DNA from: Mucilaginibacter robiniae
GTDB taxonomy: Bacteria > Bacteroidota > Bacteroidia > Sphingobacteriales > Sphingobacteriaceae
Length of the DNA stretch: 64,000 nt
Direction: 5' to 3'
Assembly: GCF_012849215.1 (NCBI RefSeq)
Contig: NZ_CP051682.1
Span: 1,364,001-1,428,000 of the forward strand
Shown piece by piece: positions 43,991 through 53,263 of the stretch (positions are counted from its first letter, which is position 1; the number at the start of each line of letters is the position of its first letter). Position numbers and translations under genes: made by a program. The notes under the pieces were generated by a model. That model had not been told where the DNA came from, searched no databases, and saw only the letters and a program-made list of their open reading frames with translations.

Positions 43991-44676
43991 GATACGCCTA
44001 CCTGCTTATTAATTTTCTGACTGTTATTTTTCCGGTATTGCTATCGTTTGATAAACGTGTGCGCTTTTATAAAAAGTGGAAGTACATTTGGCCGGGCATG
44101 GCTATTACCGGATTGGTATTTCTGTTCTGGGATGTGCTGTTTACTATAAAAGGAGTATGGTCGTTCAACCCGGATTTTATTACGGGATTAACCTTTTTCC
44201 GGCTGCCTATTGAAGAAATACTATTTTTCTTAACCGTGCCTTTCTCCTGCATTTTTATTTACGCCTGTTTAAACTACTATGTACGGAAGCGATTACCATC
44301 AATCGTTAGCCAGATCATATCAGCTATAATTATAATTTTAAGCTTGGTTATGCTGGCTTTATATCATAATCGATTGTACACCTTGGTTACGTTTAGCCTG
44401 TTATTAGTTTTGATTGCAGTGCTGCAATATGTCTTTAAATCCCCTTGGCTCAAGCGCTTTTATGTAGCTTACATAGTTTCATTACTGCCATTTTATATTG
44501 TTAATGGTGTTTTAACAGCTATCCCTATCGTTATTTATAACAATGCGGAGAACATTGGAAAACGAGTAGGTACCATCCCCTTTGAAGACCACTTCTACTC
44601 GATGGCTCTTCTGCTCATGAACGTAGGCTTTTACGAATACTTTAAACGAAGGGCTAAAACTATTGCTGCTGCATGA
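43987..44676 (+). CDS. lycopene cyclase, integral membrane (CrtYc-CrtYd fused type)
   Basis: A 229-residue protein with about six membrane spans, a fusion of two cyclase-type halves. Each half has the conserved motif: FRLPIEEILFF (PIEE 74-77) and TIPFEDHFYS (PFED 198-201). It would close the rings of lycopene to beta-carotene. It starts with GTG overlapping the previous stop (GTGA), the frame before it does not continue. It overlaps the cytochrome-b5-like gene by 4 bases. Confidence 0.85.
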   Translation: MRYAYLLINFLTVIFPVLLSFDKRVRFYKKWKYIWPGMAITGLVFLFWDVLFTIKGVWSFNPDFITGLTFFRLPIEEILFFLTVPFSCIFIYACLNYYVRKRLPSIVSQIISAIIIILSLVMLALYHNRLYTLVTFSLLLVLIAVLQYVFKSPWLKRFYVAYIVSLLPFYIVNGVLTAIPIVIYNNAENIGKRVGTIPFEDHFYSMALLLMNVGFYEYFKRRAKTIAAA

Positions 44677-44906
44677 GTTTACCTTCATATACCCGATCAC
44701 AATTAGCTTTGCGTAATGGGCAGGATAAGCCCGAAATATGGGTAGCATGGCAAGGTACTATCTATGATGTAACCGATAGCCGCTTATGGCGCAACGGCAA
44801 GCACTATGAACATTGGGCCGGGCAAGATTTAACTGAAGAACTAGCCGATGCGCCACATACAGCTACTGTATTTGAACGTTTCAAGGCCATTGGGCAATTA
44901 ACTTAA
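44673..44906 (+). CDS. small cytochrome-b5-like haem-binding protein
   Basis: A 77-residue protein of the cytochrome-b5-like haem/steroid-binding type (YTRSQLALRNGQ, IWVAWQGTIYDVTDSRLW, HYEHWAGQDLTEELADAPH). H44 or H47 and H62 are candidate haem ligands. It lacks a membrane anchor. Last gene of the crtB operon, ATG overlapping the cyclase stop. A haem electron carrier may serve a carotenoid oxygenase or hydroxylase, but no such gene (crtZ, crtW) is in the window. It stops 16 bases before the convergent receptor gene. Confidence 0.8.
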   Translation: MSLPSYTRSQLALRNGQDKPEIWVAWQGTIYDVTDSRLWRNGKHYEHWAGQDLTEELADAPHTATVFERFKAIGQLT

Positions 44907-44922
44907 TACTACTTTATAACTC

Positions 44923-46839
44923 TTATGCATCTTCTGCTAGTGGTTCCAGAACCAGTTTGCTCCAACCTTTATGTCCGGCATTACGGAGTTCTTTTTTCTT
45001 TTCATCCATTACCTTTTTGATACGCGCACTATAAGCCCAGCAAGTACTTTGCCTGATGGAGAGTATTTCTGAAAGTTTGTGCGATGATATTTTGCCTTTA
45101 GTACTATAAACTAAAAACAGCATATAAAAAGCTTTATTGATCGGAATACGGGTATTCTGCAAAATAGTATAGGCAATTACCGACTCTTCATACCCGCATT
45201 TTGAACACCGTCTGCTATAAGGTAAATGCCCATTACTGTAATGAGTATGCCCGCACTTACGACAGGCATAACCTTTTTCCCATTTCAAATCAGATAAAAA
45301 CTTAAAACAAGCTTCACGGTCTGGATAGATGCGGCTAAACTCCTCGAAATCTACATCCGAAGACATGACCCTATCGTGCGTCACTTTTTCAATACTGGTT
45401 TGCAGCACAATATTGTCTTTTTCCAGCAACACGTTCATGCGCGAAATTTCTTCAGCCTGTTGCTGCAACAACATGTTCACTGATTTAAGCTCTTCATTCT
45501 GTTGCTCAATTACAGCAGATTGTTCTACCAGCTCCTTAGTACGCTCGGTTACCTGCTGTTCCAGCATTCGGTTTATGCCATCTTTCAGCTCTTCATTTTT
45601 ACGAAGCTGCTGTATTGTGTTCCGCTGAGCTTGGTTTTTCTTAGTTTTTAGAAACCGTACCTTGTCGCCTATCGCAAAAGAAATAAACAGCATTTCCATC
45701 ACAAAGCAGAAGCTCAAGCTGTAGTGCGTAACAGGTCCGAAGGGCAACCAAGCTACATTAAGCGCCAGCAATACTTTAATCATAAAACCGGCGAGTAAGA
45801 AGCTGTAACCAATTACAAAGTACCGGGCAGGTCGGTAACCTTTGTACAATATACGGCAACCCGTAAAATAGGCTAATGACAGCGGTACTATTTCTATAAT
45901 TTTATAGGCAAACCAGTTTTTGTTAAAGAATAGGCACGCCACAAAAAACAAACTGCGCAGTAAAATAACACCCCAGATAACTTTGTTTAACCGGTTAGCT
46001 TTACTCCTGACGTATAATAGGCTTTGCGTAAATAATAAAGCAAATATACTAGCCAAAAACAAGGCAATACCATAAGCATACTGATTCCAAACCGGTGCAT
46101 TAGGCCATATAAACTGGTAAGCAATACCATCGGCACACATTTCATATAACCCGATACTGAGGTTATATAAAATATAATACAAGTATTGTATTTGCCTGAT
46201 AGCAAAAAACATGACTAAGTTATATAAGCTGAATACCAGCACCATGCCATAGAAAATACCGAAAAAGAAATACTCATCCAGTGCATAGTGTATGAACCAA
46301 CTTACCGAACGCAACACCACAATCACATTAGCTGGCTGATGCGACTTTAGCCGCATGTAGTAAACCGAAGTTTTTTCAGGCTGATTATTTATGTTGATAC
46401 TAAAGTTCTTGTGCTGATAGAGCCGCTGTATAAAGGGGTGACTTGCTCCTAAATGAAACGCAGCGTAGTGATGATTTTCATCTGGCGAGAAAACAGTTAC
46501 ATCATCAATGGTTTGGTCGAAAAACTCAAGCAGCCAATTATTGTGTGTATTGGGGTTATTAGCTATCCTGATACGGTACCAATAAACCGAGTTGGTATTA
46601 GTGGTAACTGGTGTACTTAGCGTACTCGGCTTAAACTTAGCGGCTAAATCAGGTGAGGCCACCTGATTAATGGTATAATGCCCAGCAGCATCCTCTAAGC
46701 AATCGATTTCATGGTAAGTAAAGATGTGCTGGTCTATCTTATCTGATAGTGGTACGGCTACTTGTGCTTTAACACTATATACCATACACAAAGCAGCCCA
46801 GAGCTGCAATACAAAGGCCCGGCAAATCAACTTACTCAC
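44923..46839 (-). CDS. 7TM-DISM sensor fused to a transposase-type zinc ribbon and HTH
   Basis: A 638-residue membrane protein in four parts. Residues 1-25 are a signal peptide. About 40-170 form an exported sensor domain of the 7TMR-DISM extracellular type. About 185-390 contain seven membrane spans (7TMR-DISM_7TM). A coiled coil (about 395-500) leads into the cytoplasm. The C-terminal 115 residues are a zinc ribbon with C526, C529, C545 and C548 (YACRKCGHTH, RRCSKCGYEES), then a helical part with LSEILSIRQSTCWAYSARI, matching the N-terminal DNA-binding part of IS1595-type transposases. No DDE catalytic domain or kinase is present. It most likely senses a ligand and binds DNA directly. Confidence 0.8.
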   Translation of the reverse strand: MSKLICRAFVLQLWAALCMVYSVKAQVAVPLSDKIDQHIFTYHEIDCLEDAAGHYTINQVASPDLAAKFKPSTLSTPVTTNTNSVYWYRIRIANNPNTHNNWLLEFFDQTIDDVTVFSPDENHHYAAFHLGASHPFIQRLYQHKNFSININNQPEKTSVYYMRLKSHQPANVIVVLRSVSWFIHYALDEYFFFGIFYGMVLVFSLYNLVMFFAIRQIQYLYYILYNLSIGLYEMCADGIAYQFIWPNAPVWNQYAYGIALFLASIFALLFTQSLLYVRSKANRLNKVIWGVILLRSLFFVACLFFNKNWFAYKIIEIVPLSLAYFTGCRILYKGYRPARYFVIGYSFLLAGFMIKVLLALNVAWLPFGPVTHYSLSFCFVMEMLFISFAIGDKVRFLKTKKNQAQRNTIQQLRKNEELKDGINRMLEQQVTERTKELVEQSAVIEQQNEELKSVNMLLQQQAEEISRMNVLLEKDNIVLQTSIEKVTHDRVMSSDVDFEEFSRIYPDREACFKFLSDLKWEKGYACRKCGHTHYSNGHLPYSRRCSKCGYEESVIAYTILQNTRIPINKAFYMLFLVYSTKGKISSHKLSEILSIRQSTCWAYSARIKKVMDEKKKELRNAGHKGWSKLVLEPLAEDA

Positions 46840-46852
46840 TGTAATGTATTAA

Positions 46853-46916
46853 TATAATAGTGCCTGATAAATTCTTGCAGCGCAAAAATACTGATCATTT
46901 ATCAGGCACTATTATA
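46853..46916. terminator. 20-bp inverted repeat between GH5 and the receptor gene
   Basis: Arms 46853-46872 and 46897-46916 are perfect complements with a 24-base loop. It lies 24 bases after the GH5 stop and 14 bases before the receptor start on the minus strand, so it may terminate the PUL or regulate the receptor gene. Confidence 0.6.
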
Positions 46917-46939
46917 CCTGGTTTAATACAACAATAATA

Positions 46940-48178
46940 TCAATTTTTAATCTTTAATCCTAACGCTTTTATATAGCCGGTATTAGGTGTACAGTTTTCA
47001 AATTTGCACTGGTTTAAAACGTCCATAATAGCTTGTTTTAGCTGCTCACGATTTTGCGGCGCCGCTTTACGAATGTCGGCAAAATTGCCACGCGGCTTCT
47101 CGGTATAATCAATTACCAAGTCGTAATTGGCTGGTTTACTAAAGCTCATTACGCCTGCGGTATTATCCATTTTTTTATAAGGCCAGTAATGCCAGCCTAT
47201 ATGGTTTTGTTCAAGTACAGCTGTAAATTGCGCAATCCATTCATCCTTGTTTTCTCCAGTTTCCCCAATATAAATCGGAATGTTGTATTTATCTCTCATG
47301 TCTAAATACTTCTGGATGCTAGCTTTAACCGGAGGTGCCCAATAGCTGTGAAAGGTATATACCATTTTAGCATCAAACGGACCTGTTAGCGGATTGAAAT
47401 TGCCATCCCATTGCGCACCACCTATAAAAATAATATGATTATTATCTACTGTACGAATTACTTGAGTAATGCGCTTGTACAATGGTTCTAACCGAGGATT
47501 AAAATGAGCCGTATCAAAAAAAGTAGCGATAGGTTCATTTAATAAATCGTACCCCATTACGGTAGTTTCATTTTTATAATGAGTAGCAATAGTACGCCAG
47601 ATGTTTATGGTTAACTGCTGACTGGCGGCATCATCAAATAGGAAGGGATAACCATAACCATCATCAATATTATCACCAGTTTGGCCACCGGGTGCACAAT
47701 GCATGTCTAAAATAACATGTAAGCCTTCCTGCTTGCACCAACCAATTACCCGATCTATCAATTCAAAACCATGATTAGGATTGCTCTCTCCTAAGTAATC
47801 TTCATCAGTAAATAATTTGTAATTGAACGGTATCCGGATAGAGTTCATGCCTAAGCTTTTCAGAAAATGAATATCGGCACGGGTAATATAATTGTTTAAG
47901 TATTGCTTCCAGAAAGCTTTGGTTGCTTCAGGGCCCATTAACTCTGCAAAAGCCTCATTAATCAGCTTAGGTGAATTGATACTTTTAAACTTAAACATAT
48001 AGCCTTCGGGTACCAACCAGTTGCCCAAATTAGTACCACGCATATAAAATGGTTTACCATCGGTACCTATAATGTCTTTGCCTTTTACCGAGATAAACTT
48101 ACCGCTTTGCGCTTGTACAGTGCTGCCTATAGTTGCACACAGGGCAACCATAACTATTTTTTTTAGAGTTTTTAACAT
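46940..48178 (-). CDS. GH5-family glycosidase (beta-glucanase type)
   Basis: A 412-residue exported enzyme. ATG 48178 gives a signal peptide (MLKTLKKIVMVALCATIGSTVQA); the frame extension to 48226 is not used. The TIM-barrel has IRGTNLGNW-like start (YMRGTNLGNWLVPEG), acid/base Glu in YDLLNEPIA and nucleophile Glu in YIGETGEN. Subfamily cannot be read; GH5 enzymes with this motif act on beta-1,3 or beta-1,6-glucans or glucosides. Last gene of the PUL. Confidence 0.85.
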   Translation of the reverse strand: MLKTLKKIVMVALCATIGSTVQAQSGKFISVKGKDIIGTDGKPFYMRGTNLGNWLVPEGYMFKFKSINSPKLINEAFAELMGPEATKAFWKQYLNNYITRADIHFLKSLGMNSIRIPFNYKLFTDEDYLGESNPNHGFELIDRVIGWCKQEGLHVILDMHCAPGGQTGDNIDDGYGYPFLFDDAASQQLTINIWRTIATHYKNETTVMGYDLLNEPIATFFDTAHFNPRLEPLYKRITQVIRTVDNNHIIFIGGAQWDGNFNPLTGPFDAKMVYTFHSYWAPPVKASIQKYLDMRDKYNIPIYIGETGENKDEWIAQFTAVLEQNHIGWHYWPYKKMDNTAGVMSFSKPANYDLVIDYTEKPRGNFADIRKAAPQNREQLKQAIMDVLNQCKFENCTPNTGYIKALGLKIKN

Positions 48179-48228
48179 AGGTGTGTTGTTAGATGAGGAA
48201 AGATTTTGTGTTGTATGGCACCACAAAA

Positions 48229-48284
48229 AAGCTGTATTAAGTTAGATACCTTTCACCACGAATGTATTTGACTTAATACAGCTT
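48229..48284 (-). terminator. terminator between GH3 and GH5
   Basis: Arms 48229-48242 and 48271-48284 are 14-bp perfect complements; on the minus strand the stem is followed by TTTTTTG. It lies 13 bases after the GH3 stop. Confidence 0.7.
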
Positions 48285-48296
48285 CTATTTATTAAC

Positions 48297-50450
48297 TTAC
48301 ATAGCAACTACGCCATTCAAACGAATGTCGCGTGATGAACTGCCTACCAGCACATCAAAGTTGCCTTTTTCCATTACCCATTGATTTTTAGTATCATTAA
48401 AATATTTAAAAGCATCCGGATTAAGCGTTAATGAAACCTGCTTGGTTTCACCAGGTTTTAAAAATATTTTTTCAAAACCTTTCAACTCCTTTTCAGGGCG
48501 TGGCAAGGTTGACTTTTCTTGCTTTAGATACAGCTGCGTAATTTCGGCACCGGCTACTTTACCGCTATTAGTTACATTAAACGTTACCGTAGCAGCATCG
48601 CCATTAGCTTTTACCTTTAGGTTGTTGTATCTAAAGGTGGTATATGATAAGCCATAACCAAAGGCAAACTGCGGCTCTACTTTCCAAGTATCAAAATAAC
48701 GGTAACCAACATAAATATCATCCAGGTAATACACGTTAGTACCGTCTCCCGGAAACTGACCTAACTTATGTGCAGGAGCATCGGCCAATATTTTCGGGAA
48801 GGTCATGGGCAATTTACCAGATGGATTAACCTGACCGAATATAATTCTAGCCAGTGCATTACCACCTTCCATACCAGGGTACCAAGCTTGTATAATGCCC
48901 GGTGTTTGGTTTACCCATTGAGTCATGTCGATAGCTCCGCCTCCCATTAGTACGACAACAGTTTTAGGGTTAGCTTTTAATACTGCTTTAATTAATTCAT
49001 CCTGCCCAAAAGGCATGTTCATGTTCGGTTTATCGGTATCTTCTGCATCGTAAGCATTATCGCCCCATTTGTTGTAGTCGTAACCGTGTGTCCAGCCGCC
49101 TACTACTACGGCTACGTCGGCCTTTGCAGCAGCGTCAGCAGCCTGCTTAATCATGCCAGCATCGGCAGTTGCGCCACGCTCTATTTTATAGCCTTGTGCA
49201 TAAGTTATCTTAACCTTACCGCCAACTACATTTTTTAAGCCTTGTAATGGTGTTATTTCGTATAGTGCCTTAATTTGCGAACTGCCACCACCCAAAGCTT
49301 GAGGCCGGTCAGCATTGTAACCAATTACAGCAATTGATTTTACTGATGATGATAAAGGCAAAATATGGTTTTGGTTCTTTAACAGCACTATACCTTCTTC
49401 GGCAATCTTGGCTGTAGCTTGCTGATGTTCTTTTGTGTTAAACTCCCCTTTTTTACGGTTTTGCTTATCCAGCACATGAGTTTTCAGCATTACATACAAA
49501 ATACGACGTACTTTATCATCAATCAGGTTTTCAGGTACTATGCCTTTTTTAACCAGGGTTATTACTGTATCACCTAAAAAGAATTTGCTATAGTCGCGAT
49601 GATCACCTTGCTCCAAATCGGTGCCCATTTCCAGGTCGGTACCGTTCCAGAGGGCTTGTACCGTGCTATGTACCGCAGCCCAATCGCTCATCACTAAACC
49701 TTTAAAGCCCCATTCTTTTTTCAGAATCTGGTTAATTAGGTAGTTGTTGTGCGTAGCCCATTCGCCGCGTACTTTGTTGTATGAGCCCATTAGCGTATTC
49801 ACCCCAGCTTCGGTTATTGCAGCTTTAAAGCCGGGTAAATAAATTTCACGTAGTGCACGCTCGCTTACTTCAACATTAATTTTGGTACGCAGATATTCTT
49901 GGTTATTCAAGGCAAAATGCTTTACACAGGCAGATACACCCTGATCTTGTACGCCTTTAATGTAACCTACTACCATGCGCGATATTAAATAAGGATCTTC
50001 ACTCTCGTACTCAAAGTTTCTGCCATTTAGCGGTGAGCGAATGATATTGATGCCGGGACCTAAAATTACATCTTTACCCCGATAATTAGCCTCGCTGCCT
50101 AATACAGAACCAAAGGCATAGCCCAAGCTGGGATTCCAGGTAGCCGCTAAACATACGCCTGTAGGCAGGTAAGTACTGGCATCATTGGTTACCTCCGGTC
50201 GGTTTTCCAGCCTGACACCGTGAGGCCCGTCAGACATTACAAAATCAGGAATACCCAGCCGCGGTACACCTGCCGAAGTGAAGGTTGTGTTACCATGTAT
50301 CATGTTCACCTTCTCCTGTAAAGTCATTTTCTTGAGCAAAGCATCAGCTTTACCGTACAGCTCAGCATCAGTTTGTGCAAAAGCCGGAGCTTGCAACAGT
50401 AATGGCACCGATACTATAGCTGCTTTAAACAGATAAGTAACAATTTTCAT
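48297..50450 (-). CDS. GH3-family beta-glucosidase
   Basis: A 717-residue exported beta-glucosidase. A signal peptide (1-25, ending AFA) precedes the GH3 N-terminal barrel with KHFALNNQE (177-185) and nucleophile D256 in VMSDWAAVH. The second alpha/beta domain and a fibronectin-III-like end (PEKELKGFEKIFLKPGE) follow. It releases glucose from short beta-glucan oligosaccharides in the periplasm. Full length. Confidence 0.93.
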   Translation of the reverse strand: MKIVTYLFKAAIVSVPLLLQAPAFAQTDAELYGKADALLKKMTLQEKVNMIHGNTTFTSAGVPRLGIPDFVMSDGPHGVRLENRPEVTNDASTYLPTGVCLAATWNPSLGYAFGSVLGSEANYRGKDVILGPGINIIRSPLNGRNFEYESEDPYLISRMVVGYIKGVQDQGVSACVKHFALNNQEYLRTKINVEVSERALREIYLPGFKAAITEAGVNTLMGSYNKVRGEWATHNNYLINQILKKEWGFKGLVMSDWAAVHSTVQALWNGTDLEMGTDLEQGDHRDYSKFFLGDTVITLVKKGIVPENLIDDKVRRILYVMLKTHVLDKQNRKKGEFNTKEHQQATAKIAEEGIVLLKNQNHILPLSSSVKSIAVIGYNADRPQALGGGSSQIKALYEITPLQGLKNVVGGKVKITYAQGYKIERGATADAGMIKQAADAAAKADVAVVVGGWTHGYDYNKWGDNAYDAEDTDKPNMNMPFGQDELIKAVLKANPKTVVVLMGGGAIDMTQWVNQTPGIIQAWYPGMEGGNALARIIFGQVNPSGKLPMTFPKILADAPAHKLGQFPGDGTNVYYLDDIYVGYRYFDTWKVEPQFAFGYGLSYTTFRYNNLKVKANGDAATVTFNVTNSGKVAGAEITQLYLKQEKSTLPRPEKELKGFEKIFLKPGETKQVSLTLNPDAFKYFNDTKNQWVMEKGNFDVLVGSSSRDIRLNGVVAM

Positions 50451-50462
50451 AACCTTAATTAA

Positions 50463-51734
50463 TTATAGTGTACTCTTATTTTTAGTTGAACTGCCAGCCT
50501 GCTCAGCTTTAAGCCAAGCCAATACTTTTTTAGTTTCTTCAGGGTATATGGTAATACGGTGAGTTCGTACCCGATAAGGTACCGCTGTTGATTGTACACC
50601 ATTGTGTACAGCAATTACGCTGGATGATTTAGCCGGCATATGGCAATCAATACATTTACTAGTGATAACAGCCGCACTTAACTGATTAGCTAACGGGCAA
50701 AAGTTATGCTTAGCAGTACTATGGCAGCTTTGACATCGGTTTACAAAAAGCTGTGCTATGCCACGCTCATTATTATGCGTGTTATGACAGGTAGCACAAT
50801 CCATTTTGCTTTTGATAAAACAAGGGCTGCTGGCCAGCAATTGGGTTTGATTACCATGTACATCTAAGTTAGCCGAATCCACAACGGGATGGTAAAAAGA
50901 CACTTCTTTATAACTATCCAGGGCATCACCGGGCTTGAATGTAAAAGTTGATTTCACCATTCTGCCACTATTGCCTGAATGGCATTGTGCGCACATATCA
51001 ATTTTTTGAGCTCGTGTTAATGCACTGTATTTCGCAATATATTTGGCTGTTTTTACATCCGGATATTCGGTATGATAATTCACGTGGTTGGTTCCAGGAC
51101 CATGACAACGTTCGCAATCAATACTCAACATAAGAGCATTCTTATCTAACCTGACCGGACGATCAGTAAGGCTTTGGCTTTCTTGCGGTAGCTCCTTGCC
51201 ATAAGAAGCATGGCACTCAAAACATCGTATGCCAATTACACGGCTAAAATCAATATGGTCGCCCTCATAACCAGGGCTGTTACCCCAACCTTTTAAACCT
51301 ACATAATAAGACATAGGCAGTTGCAAAACCTGTTTATCTTTCCAGTACAAGTAGGTTTCTGCTTTTATACCACCTATGGTTAAATTGAATGGGTGTGCTT
51401 CAGTTGGTTTACCACCAACATAACTAACCTGATAAAAGCCGTTTTTACGTTTTTCCATAACGGCTTTCAAGTGTGCATTGAAAACAACCGTATTTTTTTC
51501 CGGCTCGAAACTGCCGTGAATAGAACCTGCTGATGCCAAACGGCTGGTTTGATAGTGAGCCGTATGCAGATAATTGCTGTAAATATCCTTATGGCATTTC
51601 ATACAAGCTTTACTACCCGCATACAACTCCCCTCTTGCATCAACCGGTTGATCTTTACGCAAGCATTGTGAAAAGATAACCGTTAAGGGTACCAGAAAAA
51701 CTATTAACAGGCGTATATAGCGTTTCGGTATCAT
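50463..51734 (-). CDS. heptahaem c-type cytochrome within the PUL
   Basis: A 423-residue exported protein with seven CxxCH haem motifs: CMKCH, CFECH, CERCH, CAQCH, CATCH, CQSCH, CIDCH. It starts with a hydrophobic segment (IRLLIVFLVPLTVIFS) that may be a signal anchor. It resembles multihaem cytochromes of the cytochrome c554/nitrite-reductase-like group in motif density; no catalytic Lys-type haem (CxxCK) is seen. It lies 12 bases from GH3 and 34 from GH30, so it is transcribed with the glycosidases. A role in electron transfer beside polysaccharide use is unexpected. Confidence 0.88.
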   Translation of the reverse strand: MIPKRYIRLLIVFLVPLTVIFSQCLRKDQPVDARGELYAGSKACMKCHKDIYSNYLHTAHYQTSRLASAGSIHGSFEPEKNTVVFNAHLKAVMEKRKNGFYQVSYVGGKPTEAHPFNLTIGGIKAETYLYWKDKQVLQLPMSYYVGLKGWGNSPGYEGDHIDFSRVIGIRCFECHASYGKELPQESQSLTDRPVRLDKNALMLSIDCERCHGPGTNHVNYHTEYPDVKTAKYIAKYSALTRAQKIDMCAQCHSGNSGRMVKSTFTFKPGDALDSYKEVSFYHPVVDSANLDVHGNQTQLLASSPCFIKSKMDCATCHNTHNNERGIAQLFVNRCQSCHSTAKHNFCPLANQLSAAVITSKCIDCHMPAKSSSVIAVHNGVQSTAVPYRVRTHRITIYPEETKKVLAWLKAEQAGSSTKNKSTL

Positions 51735-51768
51735 GTAGTTGTTTTAAAATCAGATAAACTGAGTTAAC

Positions 51769-53220
51769 CTAGTCAACCACCAAGGTGGCAATAGAGTGTG
51801 GTAAACTTACGGTTGCTGCTGACTTTCCTTTGATAATTAATTGATAAGGCAAATTTTGATCGGTACCATTCATCACTACCACAGCCAGCTTACCATCTTG
51901 GTTAATGAAAGCGGTTGTTTGTAAAGCATCACGGTTAGATGAACTAATTACCCGTTTAGCCATAGGGCGTACAAACTTTGAGAAATGGCCGATGTAGTAA
52001 AATGCATTCATGTAAATGATTTCGCCGGTTTTAGTATCAGCATGTACGGGTGCAAAGCAGAAGTTACCTACGTGGTTTGGTCCGCCTTTTTCATCCAGTA
52101 ATATATTCCAATCGGTCCAACCTACAACACCATTGTTAAAATCATTAATCATGGATTTACCATACAGTTCGCCCCATTTCCACTCATGAATAGTGCTCAT
52201 ATTAAAACGTTCGCTGCAACCTTCTGTAAATATTAAATTTTTATCCGGGAAAGCTTCTTTTACACGCTTCACATTATCAAACACATCGTGTACATACCAA
52301 TGGAAACCAGTCCCCCAAACATATTTAGCTGCTTCCGGATCTTCTAACACAGTACTAGCCCGCTGGTATAACAAATCACGGTTATGATCCCAAATAATCA
52401 ATTTCTTATCTGCCATACCTGATTTATGCAAGGTCGGACCTAAAAAGTTTTTCACAAAATCACGTTCCTCAGCAGCAGTATATATGCATGATTCCCATGT
52501 TTGGTTAGCCATAGGCTCATTCTGTACTGATAATCCCCAAATGGGTATGCCTTCTTTTTCGTAAGCTTTGATAAACTTTACATAAAAATTAGCCCAAGGC
52601 TGATCGTATTCTGCTTTCAAGCTGCCACCATGTAATACATCATTATTGGTTTTCATCCATGCAGGAGGACTCCAAGGCGTAGCAAACATAGTTAGCTTAC
52701 CACCTGCAGCAGCAATAATTTGTTTGATAAAAGGAATGCGGTACTTTTTATCATGACCGATATCAAAGCTTTTTAAATCTACATCGTTGTTAATTACATA
52801 GCTGTAGCTATCGCTTGAAAAATCGCAGCTTTGAATATGTGTACGACCTAAAGTATAACCAATACCATTTTTCGGATCATAATAGTTAGTTAGTATTTCT
52901 TGCTGCTTTGCCTTAGGCAACTTGTAAAATGTTTCGGCAGAAGCATCAGTTAAAGCGCCGCCTATGCCCAGAACAGTCTGGAACGTTTTAGCCGGATCAA
53001 CAAATATGCAAGCTTCTGACTCTTTCGGTTGCTCATTAGTTGTGAAATTAACGGTTTCAGTTTTAGCTAAACGATAGTTCGTATTTTCAGCAGTGGTATA
53101 TACCGTAACCTTTTTGCCAGCTGTTGAAAACTTAGACGTAACTGGCTGTTGTGCCTGCGCTGTATAAGCGAAGGCGACACATAAAGCAGAAATTTTAAAT
53201 AATAAAGGTGTTTTTTTCAT
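51769..53220 (-). CDS. GH30-family glycosidase, copy 1
   Basis: A 483-residue exported GH30 enzyme with signal peptide (MKKTPLLFKISALCVAFAYTAQA). The barrel shows FQTVLGIGGALTDASAETF, acid/base Glu in LSVQNEPMA and nucleophile Glu in IFTEGC. The end is the small beta-sandwich of GH30 (LAVVVMNGTDQNLPYQL). The family includes beta-1,6-glucanases and glucosylceramidases. Next to GH16 and GH3, beta-1,6-glucan is the likely target. Confidence 0.9.
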   Translation of the reverse strand: MKKTPLLFKISALCVAFAYTAQAQQPVTSKFSTAGKKVTVYTTAENTNYRLAKTETVNFTTNEQPKESEACIFVDPAKTFQTVLGIGGALTDASAETFYKLPKAKQQEILTNYYDPKNGIGYTLGRTHIQSCDFSSDSYSYVINNDVDLKSFDIGHDKKYRIPFIKQIIAAAGGKLTMFATPWSPPAWMKTNNDVLHGGSLKAEYDQPWANFYVKFIKAYEKEGIPIWGLSVQNEPMANQTWESCIYTAAEERDFVKNFLGPTLHKSGMADKKLIIWDHNRDLLYQRASTVLEDPEAAKYVWGTGFHWYVHDVFDNVKRVKEAFPDKNLIFTEGCSERFNMSTIHEWKWGELYGKSMINDFNNGVVGWTDWNILLDEKGGPNHVGNFCFAPVHADTKTGEIIYMNAFYYIGHFSKFVRPMAKRVISSSNRDALQTTAFINQDGKLAVVVMNGTDQNLPYQLIIKGKSAATVSLPHSIATLVVD

Positions 53221-53263
53221 TATGGGGGTTAGTATGCCAAAAGTAGATTTTAAGATTTAAAAG

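Noticed and set aside
44673..44906. Carotenoid hydroxylase (crtZ) expected at the end of the crt operon
   Set aside because: The 77-residue protein lacks the His-box motifs and membrane spans of CrtZ; it is cytochrome-b5-like.
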